Positions 24,568-38,200 of a DNA stretch of 64,000 nucleotides are shown in pieces. The translations under genes were made by a program, and so were the position numbers. The stretch spans positions 418,155 through 482,154 of the forward strand of contig CAJNOL010000012.1 of the NCBI GenBank assembly GCA_905250125.1. Direction: 5' to 3'. Position 1 is the stretch's first letter. Each line of letters starts with the position of its first letter. The notes beneath the pieces were generated by a model that was not told the DNA's origin, searched no databases, and was given only the letters and a program-made list of their open reading frames with translations. The DNA comes from Rotaria sordida (taxonomy: Eukaryota; Rotifera; Eurotatoria; Philodinida; Philodinidae).

Positions 24568-27500
24568 TTAATGCTCATCAACAGTTTCATCATCCCAATT
24601 CACCAAACTATGTCGAGCACTCAAACCATCTTGTTCGCCTAGTAACCAATATGTTCTTTGTTTTCCTTTACCCTAATAAATAGATTTCATAATGAAATAA
24701 ATTAAGAAATAAGTACCAAAAAAAAACAAACAAACCTTCATTTCGATATCACCACGGCATTTTAATTCAAATGTACCAAATTTTTCTAAAATAGCTGTTG
24801 TACTAGATGATACATGAATACGTAATGCTTTACCATTTGATTCCATGCGGGATGCAGTGTTAACCTTTAAAATTAAAAATAATTCAATGTCAGATTTATA
24901 AAAAAAAAAAAAAAACAACTTACAGTATCACCAAACAGACAATATCGTGGCATTCTAAGGCCAACGACACCAGCTACACATGGACCTGAATGAATACCAA
25001 TACGTAATAATAATTGTGTATCAGGTCGATGTCGAATACGAAAAATGAGTACAGCATTGAGAAGAGCTAATGAAAGACGAGCTATTTCTCGAGCATGTAA
25101 ATCTCCATTACGTGTTGGTAGACCAGAAACGACCATCTATTTAATACAAATATAATTAATCTTCTTCTTTTTCTTTTTTTTTTTTTATTCTTGATAGAAA
25201 CAGAAAAAAAGACAATCTTACATAAGCATCACCAATTGTTTCAACTTTATAAACATCATAATTTTCAGTAACACCATCAAAAACTGAATAAAGATCATTT
25301 AAAAGATCAACAACTTGTAATGGTGTACTTTCAGATGATAATTTCGTAAAACCAACAATATCAGAAAAATAAATCGTAACACATTCAAATGATTCAGCTG
25401 TTACTGGTTGACCGATCATTAATTGTGAAGCAACAGTTCTATATGAATATATTTCAAAATAAAAACTTTCTTTTTTCGAAAAATATTTCTTATTTCATAT
25501 AATTAAAAGAGAAAATATTGATAAAAATTTATTTTCTTGAAATTAGTTATTATAACGAAAAAAAAAAAGAAACGAAAAATTAAAAACTTTCTCGAAAAAA
25601 ATCTTATAATAATTAAATGTGTGTGCACGATTTATTATTTGTTGATTACATAAAAATCTTATTTCAATTAGCATTTTTCTTGTGTGAGGATTTACTTTTC
25701 GTTGAATGTCGAAAAAATAAAATCATAATAGATGAATGTTTAATGATATTGTAGCAACGTTATAGTGAAGATTGTATCGATATTCTAACGTTCTTGAAAG
25801 CTGCTAGATTGAGATATTTTCAACTTTCATGAAAAAATTAAACAGTCATCTCTTTTTGTTATTTATTCAGATATTTATTGGAACTCTTTTTGTTTGTTCT
25901 GACAATAGATTGATTGTCGTAATGACTACTCATTTCTCTTCTTTCAAATAAACAATACACAGTGAATTGTGTAAACTAATTAAATGATGTGTTTATTTGT
26001 AAATCTTTTTTCTATTAATCATCATAAAAAATAATAATAATACTATTTTTCGGTCAATGACAGATGTGTTATTTTAAAAAAATAAGCAGTCACTTCATTA
26101 CTCAGTTTATTGACTATATAATGCAGTACTAAGATGAAATACAATGATAAATAATGATTGCCTTTAACTGTTGAAAACGAAAAATTCTATATGACTGTCT
26201 GTTGTATGTCAAACAAAACAGTTAATCATAATCAGCACTAGTATGAAAAAATGACCTATTGTATATTTGAAGCTGTAGTAGAGTCAGGCTTTTGGGCTAG
26301 GAGCTCAGTCTCTCCGGCAAGATTTTTAAGAGATGTATTTTTTTTTGATACAAAAATGTATTAGTCTTTGCAATGAAACGTTTTCACACATAGATCTTTT
26401 TTTGTGAAATTAATATGTGTTTTCAAAGAAGAAGAAATACAGTAAATATAAGTTTCAATCAGGTCTTTTATTTATTGTATTTTCTTTTCTTTGAAAACAT
26501 ATACGCGTTCTACAAAATAAAATCTATATATTAAAACGTTTCATTGCAAAGACTAATACATTTTTGTATCAGAAAAGAATACATTTTCCAAAAGTCTCGT
26601 CAAATGGAGTCTCAAAGATCCTTAGGGTAGGTCTAAAGAGAGAATTTATCCAAGTGTCAACTCACTTTTCGACCGAGATGATGTTCATTTGGTGAGTGTT
26701 AATGAGTAATAGAAAAGTCTATAATGGTTAGTTTTTCCGAGTCTTCATTCTTGAGACATCAAAAGTTTACTGGATTTTCTAACAAAGCTGTGATCCTACT
26801 TAGATCACGTGAAAAATCGATTTTCAACTTCAAACTTTGCACGAATAAAGCTCTCAATGAGATTAATTCATTGGACAAATTGTAACTTTTGTACCATCTT
26901 CTATTCTGACATGTTGAACATTCGAAATTTTCTCATGTGTAAAAGCAAATATTGTTCACATATTTATATCTTCAAAAACGAAATACTAGAAAACCTAAAA
27001 ATTGACAAATGAAATGATTACATTGAGAACTGTGTCCGTGCAAAGTTTGAAGTCGAAACTTGAAAGTCGATTTTTCACATGACCTAAGGGTGACTACAGC
27101 TTTTTGTTGAAAAACTCAGTAAAATTTTGATATCTCGAGAACGAAGGTTTAGAAAAGTAAACTGTTCTAGATTTTTCTATTACTCGCTAGCATTCATTAT
27201 ATCAATATCGTCTCATTCGAAGAGCGATTTAACAACTGAAGAGACTTCCTTGTGAATGATCTTTTCTCTCTCCCTCCCTCTGCTGATTTCGCTACTGATT
27301 TAAAGTAATCAGATATATTTATACAATATACATGGTTTATTCTGTCATTTATCTGATATCTATCATTGAATGTAACACAGAAATTCTGCTCAAATTAATA
27401 AAATTTTCTATTAGAAAAACTATTGATAAGAAAGAATGTTTATAATATATTTTGAAATACTTACGCAGGTAATAATTGATAAAGTAATTCTTCGGCTTTC

Positions 27501-30500
27501 TTTTTCTCAGCTAAATAATCACTTGTACGTTCTTCAACAAGACCCTTGAGAAGAAAGGAAAGATTTGAATTTTTAATTAATTTTAATAAAAATGAATTCT
27601 AAACTAACTTCAAGATTATTTGCATATTGTTCCATACGTTTAAGTAAATTATCAAGAATATTTCCACTTTCTCCATCTCTAAAAAACAAAAAAGAAAAAG
27701 AAAAAAAATTTATTCTTTTTCAATATCGATATTTTTATATTTACTTATTTATTCGACGCATAACATGTCGAATATCAGTAAAATCTGGTCTTTCATTTGG
27801 ATCTTCACTCCAGCAACGTTTCATCAATTGTCCTATTTCAATACTACATTCACCAGGTTCAATTGATGGTCGAAGTAAACTACCAGATTTAACATCTTCA
27901 ACAATGGCTATTAATAAGGAAAAAAAAATTATTTTCGTAAATAATTCTATCCATAATAAAATAATTCTACCAGCTGGTTCTAATTGTTGATCTCGTAAGT
28001 AAAAAGGTCCATTACGTAATTCAATTTCTTGTAAAATTATACCAAAACTATACACATCACCTTTAGCTGTACCTGCAGCTGGTGGATTTGAATCTCGTAA
28101 TAATTCTGGTGCTTTCCATAATCGATCTAAAATATAAATAAAGAAAAATTTTCTTGTAATAAAAAGAAAAATATCTCAAAAAGGATTATCATACTTCTAT
28201 AATATGTATAATCTCTATCAACACCTGGTGATGAATCTTTATTTGTATTTGATCGTAATGTTGGTAAACCAAAATCAGTTACTTTACAAATAAACCGACT
28301 ATCAACAACACAATTTGAACTTTTTAAATTTCCATGTGATCCAATTTGACTATTATGTATATGTTGCATACCCTAGATGAAAATATTTTATTTATTTTAA
28401 ATTAATTTAAAAAATAAAATAAAATACTTTGACAATATCATGCATGATGGAATGTTTAAACATTGTATCAAGTTTAATTTCATCATTTTCAAGAATATCC
28501 TTATTAAAAGAGAAAAAAAAACAACAAAAAGACAAATGAAAATAAAAATAATTTCGAAAATATTAAACCTCTAAACTGCCTTTTGGACAATATTCTGTTA
28601 CTATATATTGATGTTTTGGATCAATACATATTCCAATAAAACGAGCTATATGGTCATGTGTAAGATCTTGCATCTAGAAAAATTTATTAATGAATCTTTT
28701 TTAATAAAAGGCTTTTCTTTTTCTACTCAACTGCTTTAACTTCTAATTGAAGTGCACGTGTTGTTTCAAGTTTTCCTTTATAAAATCGTTTAAGGGCAAC
28801 AATTGATGACTAAAAATTAAACAAAAAAAAAAAATAGAAAACCTTTTTCAAATAAAATAATAATTATTTTTACTTTATAAACAGCTGTTTTTGTAAATGT
28901 TTGTTTCGCTATTCCACCTGATTCACTATCAGCTGAACGATAACTTGAAACAGAACTACGCTAAAAAAAAAAATAAACAAAAAAAAACAACAGCAAAGTT
29001 AGTCTTCAATTCAAATTAAAAAGAAAAAAAAACGAAACAATCGAGCACCGATAACATGCAAAAAAAAAATAATAATAAATATACGCAAAGTATTGTGCGA
29101 AGTAAATATAAAAGGACAATGTTCAGTTATATACAGATATATATATATATATATGTAAACGTGTTGATGTTTAGTACAATAAAGAAATGATTTTAATAGA
29201 GATTAATAAATCTCTACAATCATTTCAACGACCGAAAAAAGACAGTGATAAAAACTTTGTGCAGACCAAATAACAGGAAAAAAAATTGAGAGAGAGAGAG
29301 AGAGAGAACTTTTCGAACGAAAAAGTTCAGGAAAAATGCTCACATACTCACTGACTTCCGTTCTGTTAAATCCTGACAATTAGTGGAAAATAATGTAATA
29401 AAACAAAATTAATTTATCTGATGATTATTTTTTGAAAAAAAAAATACCTTTAATGAGCTAGATAATTTATTAAATGATGGGGTAACAACGCCATTATGTA
29501 AAAGTGTTCGTGTAGTTAAGTCTTCCCATTTAATTAACCATTGCATTGCTTTTAATTCAGCTTCGAATTTCGCTCGTCTTGAATTAGTATTAATTAAAGA
29601 AGAAAAAAACAAAAAATAACAGACGAAAGAAATTTTTCTTTGTTTTTTTACCGATATAAAACAAAACCGACAATAAGAAGAAGAACAATAATTGCTGAAA
29701 GACTTATTATAATCCAACCCCATATTGGAATGAGAGCTAGAATAGAAGAAGAAAAAAACAAAATTTGAAAATATGAAATAACTGAATTTTTATTTGAACA
29801 AACTTTTTTTAGGACATTTTATATTATTAAAACCACAACGTGGAGTATCAGGAATGAATGTTGCATTTTTGTCAATAAAATAAATAAGACGTGATTCATT
29901 TAACCATTGTAATTGTTTATTTTCAATTGAAAATGGTTCTGCTGGATAAGCGACAACAGCCTAAAGAAAAAACGAAATTAGTAATGAACTTTTTCTTTAG
30001 GCTGTTTAAAGAGTTTGAAAGATAAAATCGATATTTTATACAATTTGTTAATAAATGTAATCAATTTTTATTTCATTAATAAAAAAAAAATTATGTATAT
30101 ACATATTTGATTATGATTCAATTTAGATGTAATTATGCGTATAAATGGTAAAATAATATTCGTTCGTTTACAAATGGTTTTTTTTGTATAGGGAATATAG
30201 TTTTTCTTGAGTTTATCTTTTATAATCACAAGGATAATGTTAGATTACGACAAGTTTACACAGTCCTATTATAGAACGGTTTTTTTTCTGTGTATATTTA
30301 TCAGTATATAAAAAGTCTTCCAGGATTTCCTCATTTGAAGTATTTACTATTGAATTAACACATCTTTCAGGTAGAATTGAAACATCAGAACCATATAATT
30401 GTCGATTTGTATTAAGGTTTGAAATTTTTAGTAGAACAAACGCAAATATTCATAAATCGAAATTTATTGAATCAAATTTTTCTATTCGTAATTCAATTGC

Positions 30501-33500
30501 ATCGATATATGATACATCAGGCAAAAAAAAAACACTTATTCCTACAAATTATTAGATCTTTCTCTTCTTCGGCTATATAAATGATCAAAATTATTTCTAG
30601 CATATATACCTCTAATTCGCCATTCTCAGGATTCATATCATAAACAGCATAACCAATATCAATTCGATCACAAATATGATTCATTGTTATATTTCTATTT
30701 GTTCCTTCAATTGAACGATTACAAATCATTGTTTTAAATGTACGTGCATCTAAGAATGGATAAGTTATTGCATCATTATTATTTGTTATTTCTTGTAAAT
30801 AATGATTTGAATAATGTGTTTCCAATGCTTTAAAATATGTTACTACACCATCATAGAAGTTTGTTTCATCTGTACCAATCTAAATAGAATATAAATATGA
30901 GAAGTTGAACTAGTATTGTTTTTGCAACGAAAAATCAAATAAATCATTATTGTTAGTTTTTATTTCGTAAAAAAAATGAGTAAAACTTAGTTTATCATGC
31001 AGAAATTAGAAGCATGCTTTCAAGGGAAATAAAAATGAGAGCAAGAGAAAAATAAAATCAACCACCTACTCACTGTGATGAACGAATTCTATACAAGAAG
31101 AAATTTATGAACTATCGGTTGTTTTTTTTTTTTATTTTAATTAATCAAATAAGAAAAGAAAATGAAATCTAGCAATACGTACTGATTCATGAGGCAATTG
31201 TTTCGTTCGATGCGTTTCACGCGCAAAATCAACCACATCAGCAGCAAACCGACGAAATCTGTCGCCAGTATAAAGACGTTGTCGAACAAATAATACAGTT
31301 TCAAAAGCACGACGTGCATTTTCATTAACTTCACTGTTTATTTCATTTGGATCAAACCATGGTTGTCTAACAGCTAAACTTTTTTCATCAGTACTATAAA
31401 GAAAAAAACAGAATATGTCACATATATATATATCTAAAGGAAAAAATAAACATCATATTAATATACTTTTCTTGTGTTAAGACAGTATCAAGATAGATGA
31501 AAACATATTCTCCATTAACAAAACCAAGTTTATTAGCTGTTAATACAGCAGAACGAAATGTTCGTGGATTAACACACCATAAAGATACTTATTTATAGGA
31601 AAACAATAAATAAAAATAATGTAATATTTTAAATACAAAAAGATAATCATTTCTACCTGATGCATTGTTACTAATAAAATCAATAAAAATTGATTTAAAA
31701 TTATCTTTAACATCATGACTTGTAATTTTTCGATTGTCCGAACGAATTTGATTCGATGCAAATGTATGTGCAATTGGTCGTAAAAGTACTTGACATTCAT
31801 GCCAAGGCTTTGGATTATCTTCATAGAGAAATTTTACAAATGACCATTTATAATATTGTAAAAGTTTGACAATTAATACGCCTGAAAAGCAAAAGAAAAT
31901 TATTAAGCAACATATCTTTAATATAAAAATGATCTGTTTATGTTGCTAAAAATATATTAGTTTTAATCATTTAGATGAATTTAAAGATTTATTGTTAGTG
32001 CAATTGAAAAGGTCTATTATATATATTCGCCAGATGTCGAAGCTTTTAGTATAAATCAATAAAGAAATGTATCAACAAGAAAAAACAAATGTTGAGATTT
32101 ATCAAGTAGATATTTATGTAATGAAAAAGAAATCGATGTAAATGATTCATTTAATGATTTTTTAATTCTTTTAAGAAATTGGGATTCTTTTTTGTATTTG
32201 TATCTAATGAGCAAAATCTTTTGTTTGATTGATTGTATTTGTGTCAAGATTATATGCATCATGTAGACTCTAATGAGCTGTGGATTTCCTGAAAAATATT
32301 CGGACTCTTATTTTATTACTGTCGAGCTAATGTATTTTTACGATATTTTTTAATACAATATTGTGATTGTCATTAATGAATTAGAAAAGATGATTTTCGA
32401 ATTTCAATTTACAACTTTCTATAGAGACAGACTTTTGTGAGAATAGTTTACTGTGAAAGGTTCAAGTCTTTTGATTTTCTTCTATCCTGAAATGAGAACA
32501 TTGAATTTGTTAGTGAATATGAGCCACATATTTTTATCATAACTGTATCTTAAGATACGAATAACGATAAGATCTAAAACATCCAAAATAAACTATTTTC
32601 GCAAAAGCCTATTTCTTTGCAAAGTTTCGAATCACAATTCAAAAAAACTATTTTTCCTTATGTTCCTGATTGAAACCATGACATTGTCTAGAAAAAAATA
32701 TCATAAAAATACAGCATCTGGATAGTAATATACTATGACACCGAACTTTTTTCTGAAAGTTTATAATTGATTATGGTCTACATGACCCAGATAGTTTCGA
32801 CTCAAAAGCGATTAATCAATTAGGAGACTTCCTTCATAAATCATTTACATGAGATATGATGACCTTAGTAAATATCATTGTAATAATCTAATTGTCTAAG
32901 AGTAATTCATCATCTGAGTTGTTGTTTTTTTGTTGATTACGAATTCTACAGATCTATTATAAATTAATAAAAAAAAAAAAGAATATTTTTTTCAAGCAGG
33001 TTTGAGTGACAACAATGAGGTTGTCGAGTTTATTTACAATTGTATTTCTCAGTAAAAACAGATTAACTTGTGTTTTTTTTCTTGTTTGAGTCATTAGTAG
33101 CTGTCTATTTTTAATCAATATTGAAAAGCTTATTAATATGTCGATTTGAGTGAAATTGAAGGACGAGATTATTTTTATCATTCTTTTATTCTCAACAGAC
33201 TTCAAGCTGCGAAAAAAATCCGATCAAATGAGGAAGAAAAAAATAGTTAGCCATAATGTTTCTCTAGAGAATGGAAAGTATTGGAGCTAATCATTATTTA
33301 TTTGTTCTATAGTTGTTTTATAAGATAATAGATTCTTGTTTTTTTTCCGTTTTTTTTTGTTCGTTATCTAAAATTCTGAGTTTTTTTTATTATCAATATT
33401 TGAATGAATATTAAATCTATTAAAAGGTTTTCAACAACTTGTTGTTTTGGATAAATATATGACTAGAAGTCAAATTTTTTCTTTGAAAGAAAAGAACACT

Positions 33501-35242
33501 TAAATGAATGATTTTATCAATTATCTTAATTCTTCTTGAAAATTAGTTGAATACGTTTGTATGTAATGCCATCGTTGCGATTCTCTTGTTACATCCGGAT
33601 ACATCCCATTTCTAATCACATTGACTTGTCGTCGTCGTCTAATAGTTTCCTTTGCAGTAATTTTCCATTAAATTAGACTCATACAATACTATTGGTTAGT
33701 CGACTAGATTCCATAAAATTAGCTCATAGAAGAAAAAAAAAAAGTAAAGGAAGTTGCCTTTTCGGATCCGAGATATATATATTATGAATCGTTAATACTA
33801 TCTTATGAAAAATAAAACTGTTGAAAGATTTCACAGTATTCTTAATATAGCACAGAAGTGAATAATAAAAAACGATTAGCTACTGAATAAAACGACAGTC
33901 GTAGAATGACGAATTAATTGTAATAATTAAGAAGAAAGTTTTCTATTTTTATCTAAAGAGTCAATAGCAGATAGACATTTTCTTCCCGGATGTCGAATGC
34001 CGACAACATGAAAATGTCATAAGTTGCATTTGTAAAAGTCTTACAATACTGTGAATAATAAATCTTTTTTTTTTCTTCTTGTTTCTATTGCGATACAAAA
34101 TTTTTTTGATTTATCACCAAAATTGACTATTTATTGATTTATATCTTTAATATTAACTTTAATAATTTGCTTAGTTTTCTTCTTTTCTTTTTTTTTATCG
34201 ATACTTTATTAATCGAAGAAAAATGTCTGAGAATACGAACAGATGACAACTTCATTCTGTATTTCATTTGCGTTCTCTTATCTATATATTTGTTACTGTC
34301 TAAGTAGAAAGACAACCTAATTCCTTATTTTCAATACTCAAAGGAATAAAATATTATTGTCTACTATGACAATAGATTATGATTCGATAATTATCTAATG
34401 ATTATTTATGACATTGTAATTAAAAACAGAAAAAATCTCGGCAGAAATATTTCTTTTCTATCTATTCTTTGGTTTTTATAAAAAGATAAAAAAAAAGCAA
34501 AGAGCACAAAAAGAGTAGATCATATCATATATATATATATATATATATATTAGTTTCTTATGCTATCTAGATACAATGAAAACGTAAAATTAGGAAGGAA
34601 ATACTTAATACGGAAATTATGATTTCATTCTTCTTATGAACATGCATAATCGAAAATTGGCTTACCGAGTTCATCTGTTCGATATCCAAATCGAAATAAG
34701 GATGAATACATTGTTTGTCTTTGTAAAGTAAATTCATTAGAAACGGCACCCATTGTAATAAGAGGAATATTTTGAAAATGAAGAAGACGAGCTACAGGTG
34801 CTACTGCAAGATCTACAAAATATAAATATAAACATAAACAAATGTAAACAAACATATAATTATATTTACCACAAAAAGGTCCAAAAACAACATCAGGAAT
34901 AGTTGACAACATTGCTGTAACAAGCATATGAGGTGCTAATGATATCGAACAATTAGAATCTTTAACTTGTAAATTAATATTAAGCCATTTTGATATTTGA
35001 TAACGATGGACAATGTACTCATAAACAAGGAGTAATGATTTTAAATTTGGTATGAATCGATCGATATCGGGAAACATCATAAGAATAGTTACATTCGGTT
35101 TTCTCATTGATGGTAGAGAAGAAGGGAAAGATCTTAGGATTCTTTTGTGACCAATATTGGATGATGCTGAATTTGCTGATGATGGTAAAAAGATAAAAAT
35201 AAATATTGAAATAGTAAACAGAATAATCAATGATTTCGTCAT
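24568..35242 (-). CDS. NPR1/NPR2-like: Receptor guanylate cyclase, natriuretic-peptide-receptor type
   Basis: Twenty-three coding exons, 1130 residues: 35242-34870, 34812-34666, 31881-31657, 31587-31467, 31393-31183, 30879-30610, 29960-29804, 29736-29652, 29577-29448, 29372-29352, 28960-28874, 28809-28732, 28673-28569, 28499-28428, 28372-28195, 28126-27971, 27907-27745, 27678-27609, 27544-27465, 25438-25222, 25136-24924, 24864-24736, 24672-24568. Domains: signal peptide (1-26); ligand-binding ANF-receptor fold (about 50-440) with GPFC then [10 protein letters not shown]; one membrane helix (about 505-528, [16 protein letters not shown]); kinase-homology domain (585-860) with [14 protein letters not shown] in place of HRD, VTDFG and KAPE; coiled linker; cyclase domain (925-1115). 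Catalytic [15 protein letters not shown] and NTASRM are intact; Glu of VETIGD and Cys of YCLFGDT predict GTP, so product cGMP. The HGN change means a non-catalytic kinase domain, as in the family. The start is the first Met before the signal peptide. Introns of 2.0 kb (25439-27464) and 2.8 kb (31882-34665) interrupt it. Confidence 0.93.
26330..26590. repeat. Palindromic repeat in guanylate cyclase intron
   Basis: Left arm about 26330-26452 and right arm about 26455-26590. The segment of 37 bases starting GATACAAAAATG at 26347 and ending CGTTTT is repeated exactly in reverse complement at the right end; inner blocks around TTTTCAAAGAA also pair. There is almost no loop. Confidence 0.85.
26640..27255. 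repeat. Second long inverted repeat in guanylate cyclase intron
   Basis: Arms about 26640-26882 and 27003-27255 with a 120-base loop. Paired blocks include GTGAAAAATCGATTTTCAAC with its complement near 27064, ACTTCAAACTTTGCACG with CGTGCAAAGTTTGAAGT, and GAGTAATAGAAAA with TTTTTCTATTACTC. The arms differ by about 20-25 percent. It follows directly on the 26330-26590 palindrome. Confidence 0.8.
29288..29308. repeat. (GA)n microsatellite
   Basis: About ten GA units inside an intron of the guanylate cyclase, close upstream (in transcription) of the micro-exon region. Confidence 0.9.
29352..29372 (-). other. 21-base micro-exon of the guanylate cyclase
   Basis: Flanked by an acceptor ending in CAG and a GTGAGT donor, in phase 0 on both sides, it would add seven residues (DLTERKS) between the membrane-proximal part and the kinase-homology domain. 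Because both phases are 0, skipping it keeps the frame, so it could be an alternative cassette. It is supported only by splice signals. Confidence 0.55.
30250..30535 (-). pseudogene. Possible decayed coding fragment in a guanylate cyclase intron
   Basis: Within the 649-base intron 30609-29961 the minus strand stays open in one frame for about 95 codons apart from a single TGA at 30452-30450. The translation has a coding-like mix (for example [15 protein letters not shown] before the stop and [12 protein letters not shown] after it). No family was recognised; leucine-rich F-box-like proteins are a weak possibility. It could be a fossil of another gene or chance. Confidence 0.28.
31882..34665 (-). 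other. 2.8 kb intron 2 of the guanylate cyclase
   Basis: Lies between the exons encoding TDELG and [10 protein letters not shown] of the ligand-binding domain, phase 1. AT-rich with no supported gene; it includes an (AT)n run at 34527-34550. Open frames here are short and without motifs. Confidence 0.75.
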
Positions 35243-35273
35243 CGGCCACCATGTGAAATGATCATTTGAACCT
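35239..35273 (-). promoter_or_regulatory. Leader of guanylate cyclase with acceptor and upstream ATGs
   Basis: A T-rich acceptor ending CAG at 35274-35272 begins a 29-base leader before the start ATG (35242-35240). A candidate donor GTAAGG near 35701 suggests a separate 5' UTR exon. The leader holds an upstream ATG (35265-35263) opening an 8-codon frame whose TGA overlaps the main ATG as ATGA, and a second out-of-frame ATG at 35252. Such arrangements can lower or couple translation; this is inference. Confidence 0.4.
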
Positions 35274-38200
35274 GAAAAAAGAATGACATTATATTATTTT
35301 TGTTTCTTTTTCTCACTATTTATTTATAGATTTTTTTTTTTGTTATTCAGATAGGCTTCTTTTCTATTAGTATTACTGCAGATGACTTTCAACAACTGTT
35401 GTCAACGTTATGTCATTAACGTCTTTTCTTTGCTTGTATATCAAAGATTTTATCACTTTTTTTTCTTGTATCCTACTTATATGATGAAAAGAAACCTAGT
35501 ATGTGTGAATATATATATATATATATATATATATGGGAACAATCACAGCAGTCAAATAAGAAAGAAAAGAAAAAAGTCAACAAATATAAAACGTTTTTTA
35601 CAGATCGAACGATTCACTCTATCGGGCACTAACGACAAGAACGATGATGATGATGATGGTGTTAATGATTGAATAAGGATGTTCAAACAATTTTCCTTAC
35701 CGTCGATAGCGGAACAAGAACGAAGAAGCGACAAATCTTTCTTTTTAACATTTCTGTCTTTGTTACTACTATTACTACTACAGTTGCTGTTGAGTCGAGC
35801 TCGCCGAGTTACTCACACATGCTTTATTACAATATACAAACGATACTTACCCTTTAAATAAAAGGAAACTAATTTAGCATCCGTTACCAATAGAAACTAA
35901 ACTTATGAGTTACCGGAATTCAAAATGGTTGTCGTTATTATACTTTTAATTTCTTTTTCTTTTCTTTGATCTAAAACAAACACTGATAATGTAATAATTT
36001 TATATAGACACCAAAATTTTCCTTCTATATATATATATACATCTATTTGGATTTCTCATTTATTCCTGATTGACCAAAAGGAAAATAAAATAAGCATGCC
36101 TTCGAACTTAAGTAACTTTATCATGCACAAATAATAAAGACAACTAACATATTAATGAATATTGATGCATATGTCTAGAAAAGAAAGTCTACCTATTTAT
36201 GATGATGAATTAATGTTCGAACGAACAGAAATAATATGAAGAAAAGAATAACTAACAACATAAAAGAATTTTCTTTTCTTCTTGTAATTGCATGGGAAAA
36301 AAAAATTATTTATTTCTTAAAAATATAAAAATGATGTTTATGCTCACGTCAAGACCGGAAAACTTCAACGAAAGTATTGTCACCTACGGAGAACTTGTTC
36401 TTTCCTGTTTTACATACCACATGTGGAATGAATCGGAGAGAGAAGAAAAAAAGGAGAAAGCCCAGCTGATTGATTACTTTATCGATAGGGTAGAGCATAG
36501 GTTTAGACGAAAAGAAAATGCATTTTGACTGTGTGCGTGTGTATAAATATCTCTATGTGAGAAGAACACAGGAGATTATTAATTGAAAATCAAGTGAGAT
36601 TTGTTTCGTGAATGAAAAAAAAAAGACTAACAGCACTCGATAATAGAGTACTTAGATAAGAAAAAAATGATGATTGAGGAAAATGGTGTCTGAAAGAAAT
36701 TCCAAGCGACAAATCTGTAGACATGCAAAGTCATTGAAGGATATCATTTAATTTACGATTGCATAGTACTGCCATCGTTTCTCTCATCACAACAACAACA
36801 ATAACAAGAGGCATTAAGAGAATATATTATATCAATCGAAAAAAAAATAGTAGTTCTCTTCCTTTTTTTCCAAACTATATTGTTGTCTCTTCTTTACTAT
36901 TTCTCTCTTTTCCTTATTTTTTTTTTGCTTGTTCTCGCTTCTGCTTCTATGTTGCCATCTTCTCTAGACTATAGAGTAAGAAAAAAAAAATATCTTTGCA
37001 CATATTCACATATATACTCAAATGTAATTGATTTAGCCTAATCATGTGAAAACGTTCAGTCGGTTGTGTTCATAAACGACACAGAGAACGATCAGGGTCA
37101 ATAACTACTACTATCCTTACTGACTATTCTATTCAATGAAGCACAACATTGTTGACTCAAATCAAGAAAGAAGGTTTCTTTTTTTGCGCAAACATTAGTT
37201 GGATGACAAAACGAATAGATAAAAATAAAAGAAATAAACTAACATTCAAGAATCTCATTTTCTTTTCTTATCTAATAAGTTATTGAAGATTGTTGTTAAT
37301 GAGAAAAGTGTTTTCATCTATTATTCAAAAGCACCACTTACCTGGTGATTCGGAAGCTCTTAAAAAACAATTAGTAATAACATCCTTCTTTTTAAACTTA
37401 TTGTTTTTTGTTATGACTTCTATTCATCTTTTCAATTATTCGCGTGCCTATGCTATTTTTTTATCAATGATAATAAAAGATTCATGTGTCATTTTATATT
37501 TGGCACATCTCACCTGTAGGTATATATATATATATTTTTATATCGATGTATGTTTCGTTTTTTTTTCATATATATTGATGAATGTGTTTTTTGTCGTGTT
37601 TATAATGAAAAGGACTCAGCATATACACTTGACAATGTGAGCTAGAGAAAATAGAAGAATATATGATCATGTTTTTAGTGCTACGAAATGGAAAGCGATG
37701 AAAGGAGGAACATATAGAAGATATACATTATTATCATCATTACGCATGTTGAATCTCACGTATGTAAGTATGAGATGGGGATAAAAATCCATCGTGCGGA
37801 ATGAGATTTCCCTAGCACATTGATGATAGTCGAATGCTCAAAGCCAAGAGTCTTGCTACTTAATTAACTAACTTTGTACGCATGCTTCACAGAACATTCG
37901 TCAATATCTTAGATAAATGAATACAATATGTTGGTTTTAATACGAATGACAAACATAGTCTATTGTAAATACAGACAAAGTATAGATAATGATGATCAAT
38001 TAGAAGCCTAGACTGTTGTTTTATTTCTCTCATCTTTTTTTCTCATACATAAACAGTACCAATTCGATATTAGAGTAACAGCTGCCAACAATATTTGATA
38101 CTTATTTGAATGATGATAATGATGATGATGACACTGATGAGCATCTATTCTTTTCTTAATATTTCTCATCAAGTTTGTTCTTATTTACTACGATGCTTCG

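Noticed and set aside
35240..35252. Out-of-frame ATG start (35252) for an alternative protein overlapping the guanylate cyclase first exon
   Set aside because: The 77-codon frame is a shadow of the signal-peptide exon in another frame, with no independent support.
35702..35734. In-frame 5' extension of the guanylate cyclase through a spliced upstream exon
   Set aside because: The joined frame is open (reading SLLRSCSAIDG before the present N-terminus) but has no ATG, only TTG, before an upstream stop, so it is more likely 5' UTR.
36292..36528. 78-codon plus-strand open frame upstream of the guanylate cyclase
   Set aside because: Reasonable composition but no homology recognised, no splice partners and not conserved in any way that can be seen here.
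37290..37640. 116-codon hydrophobic open frame
   Set aside because: Starts with TTG, T-rich low-complexity translation typical of AT-rich non-coding DNA.
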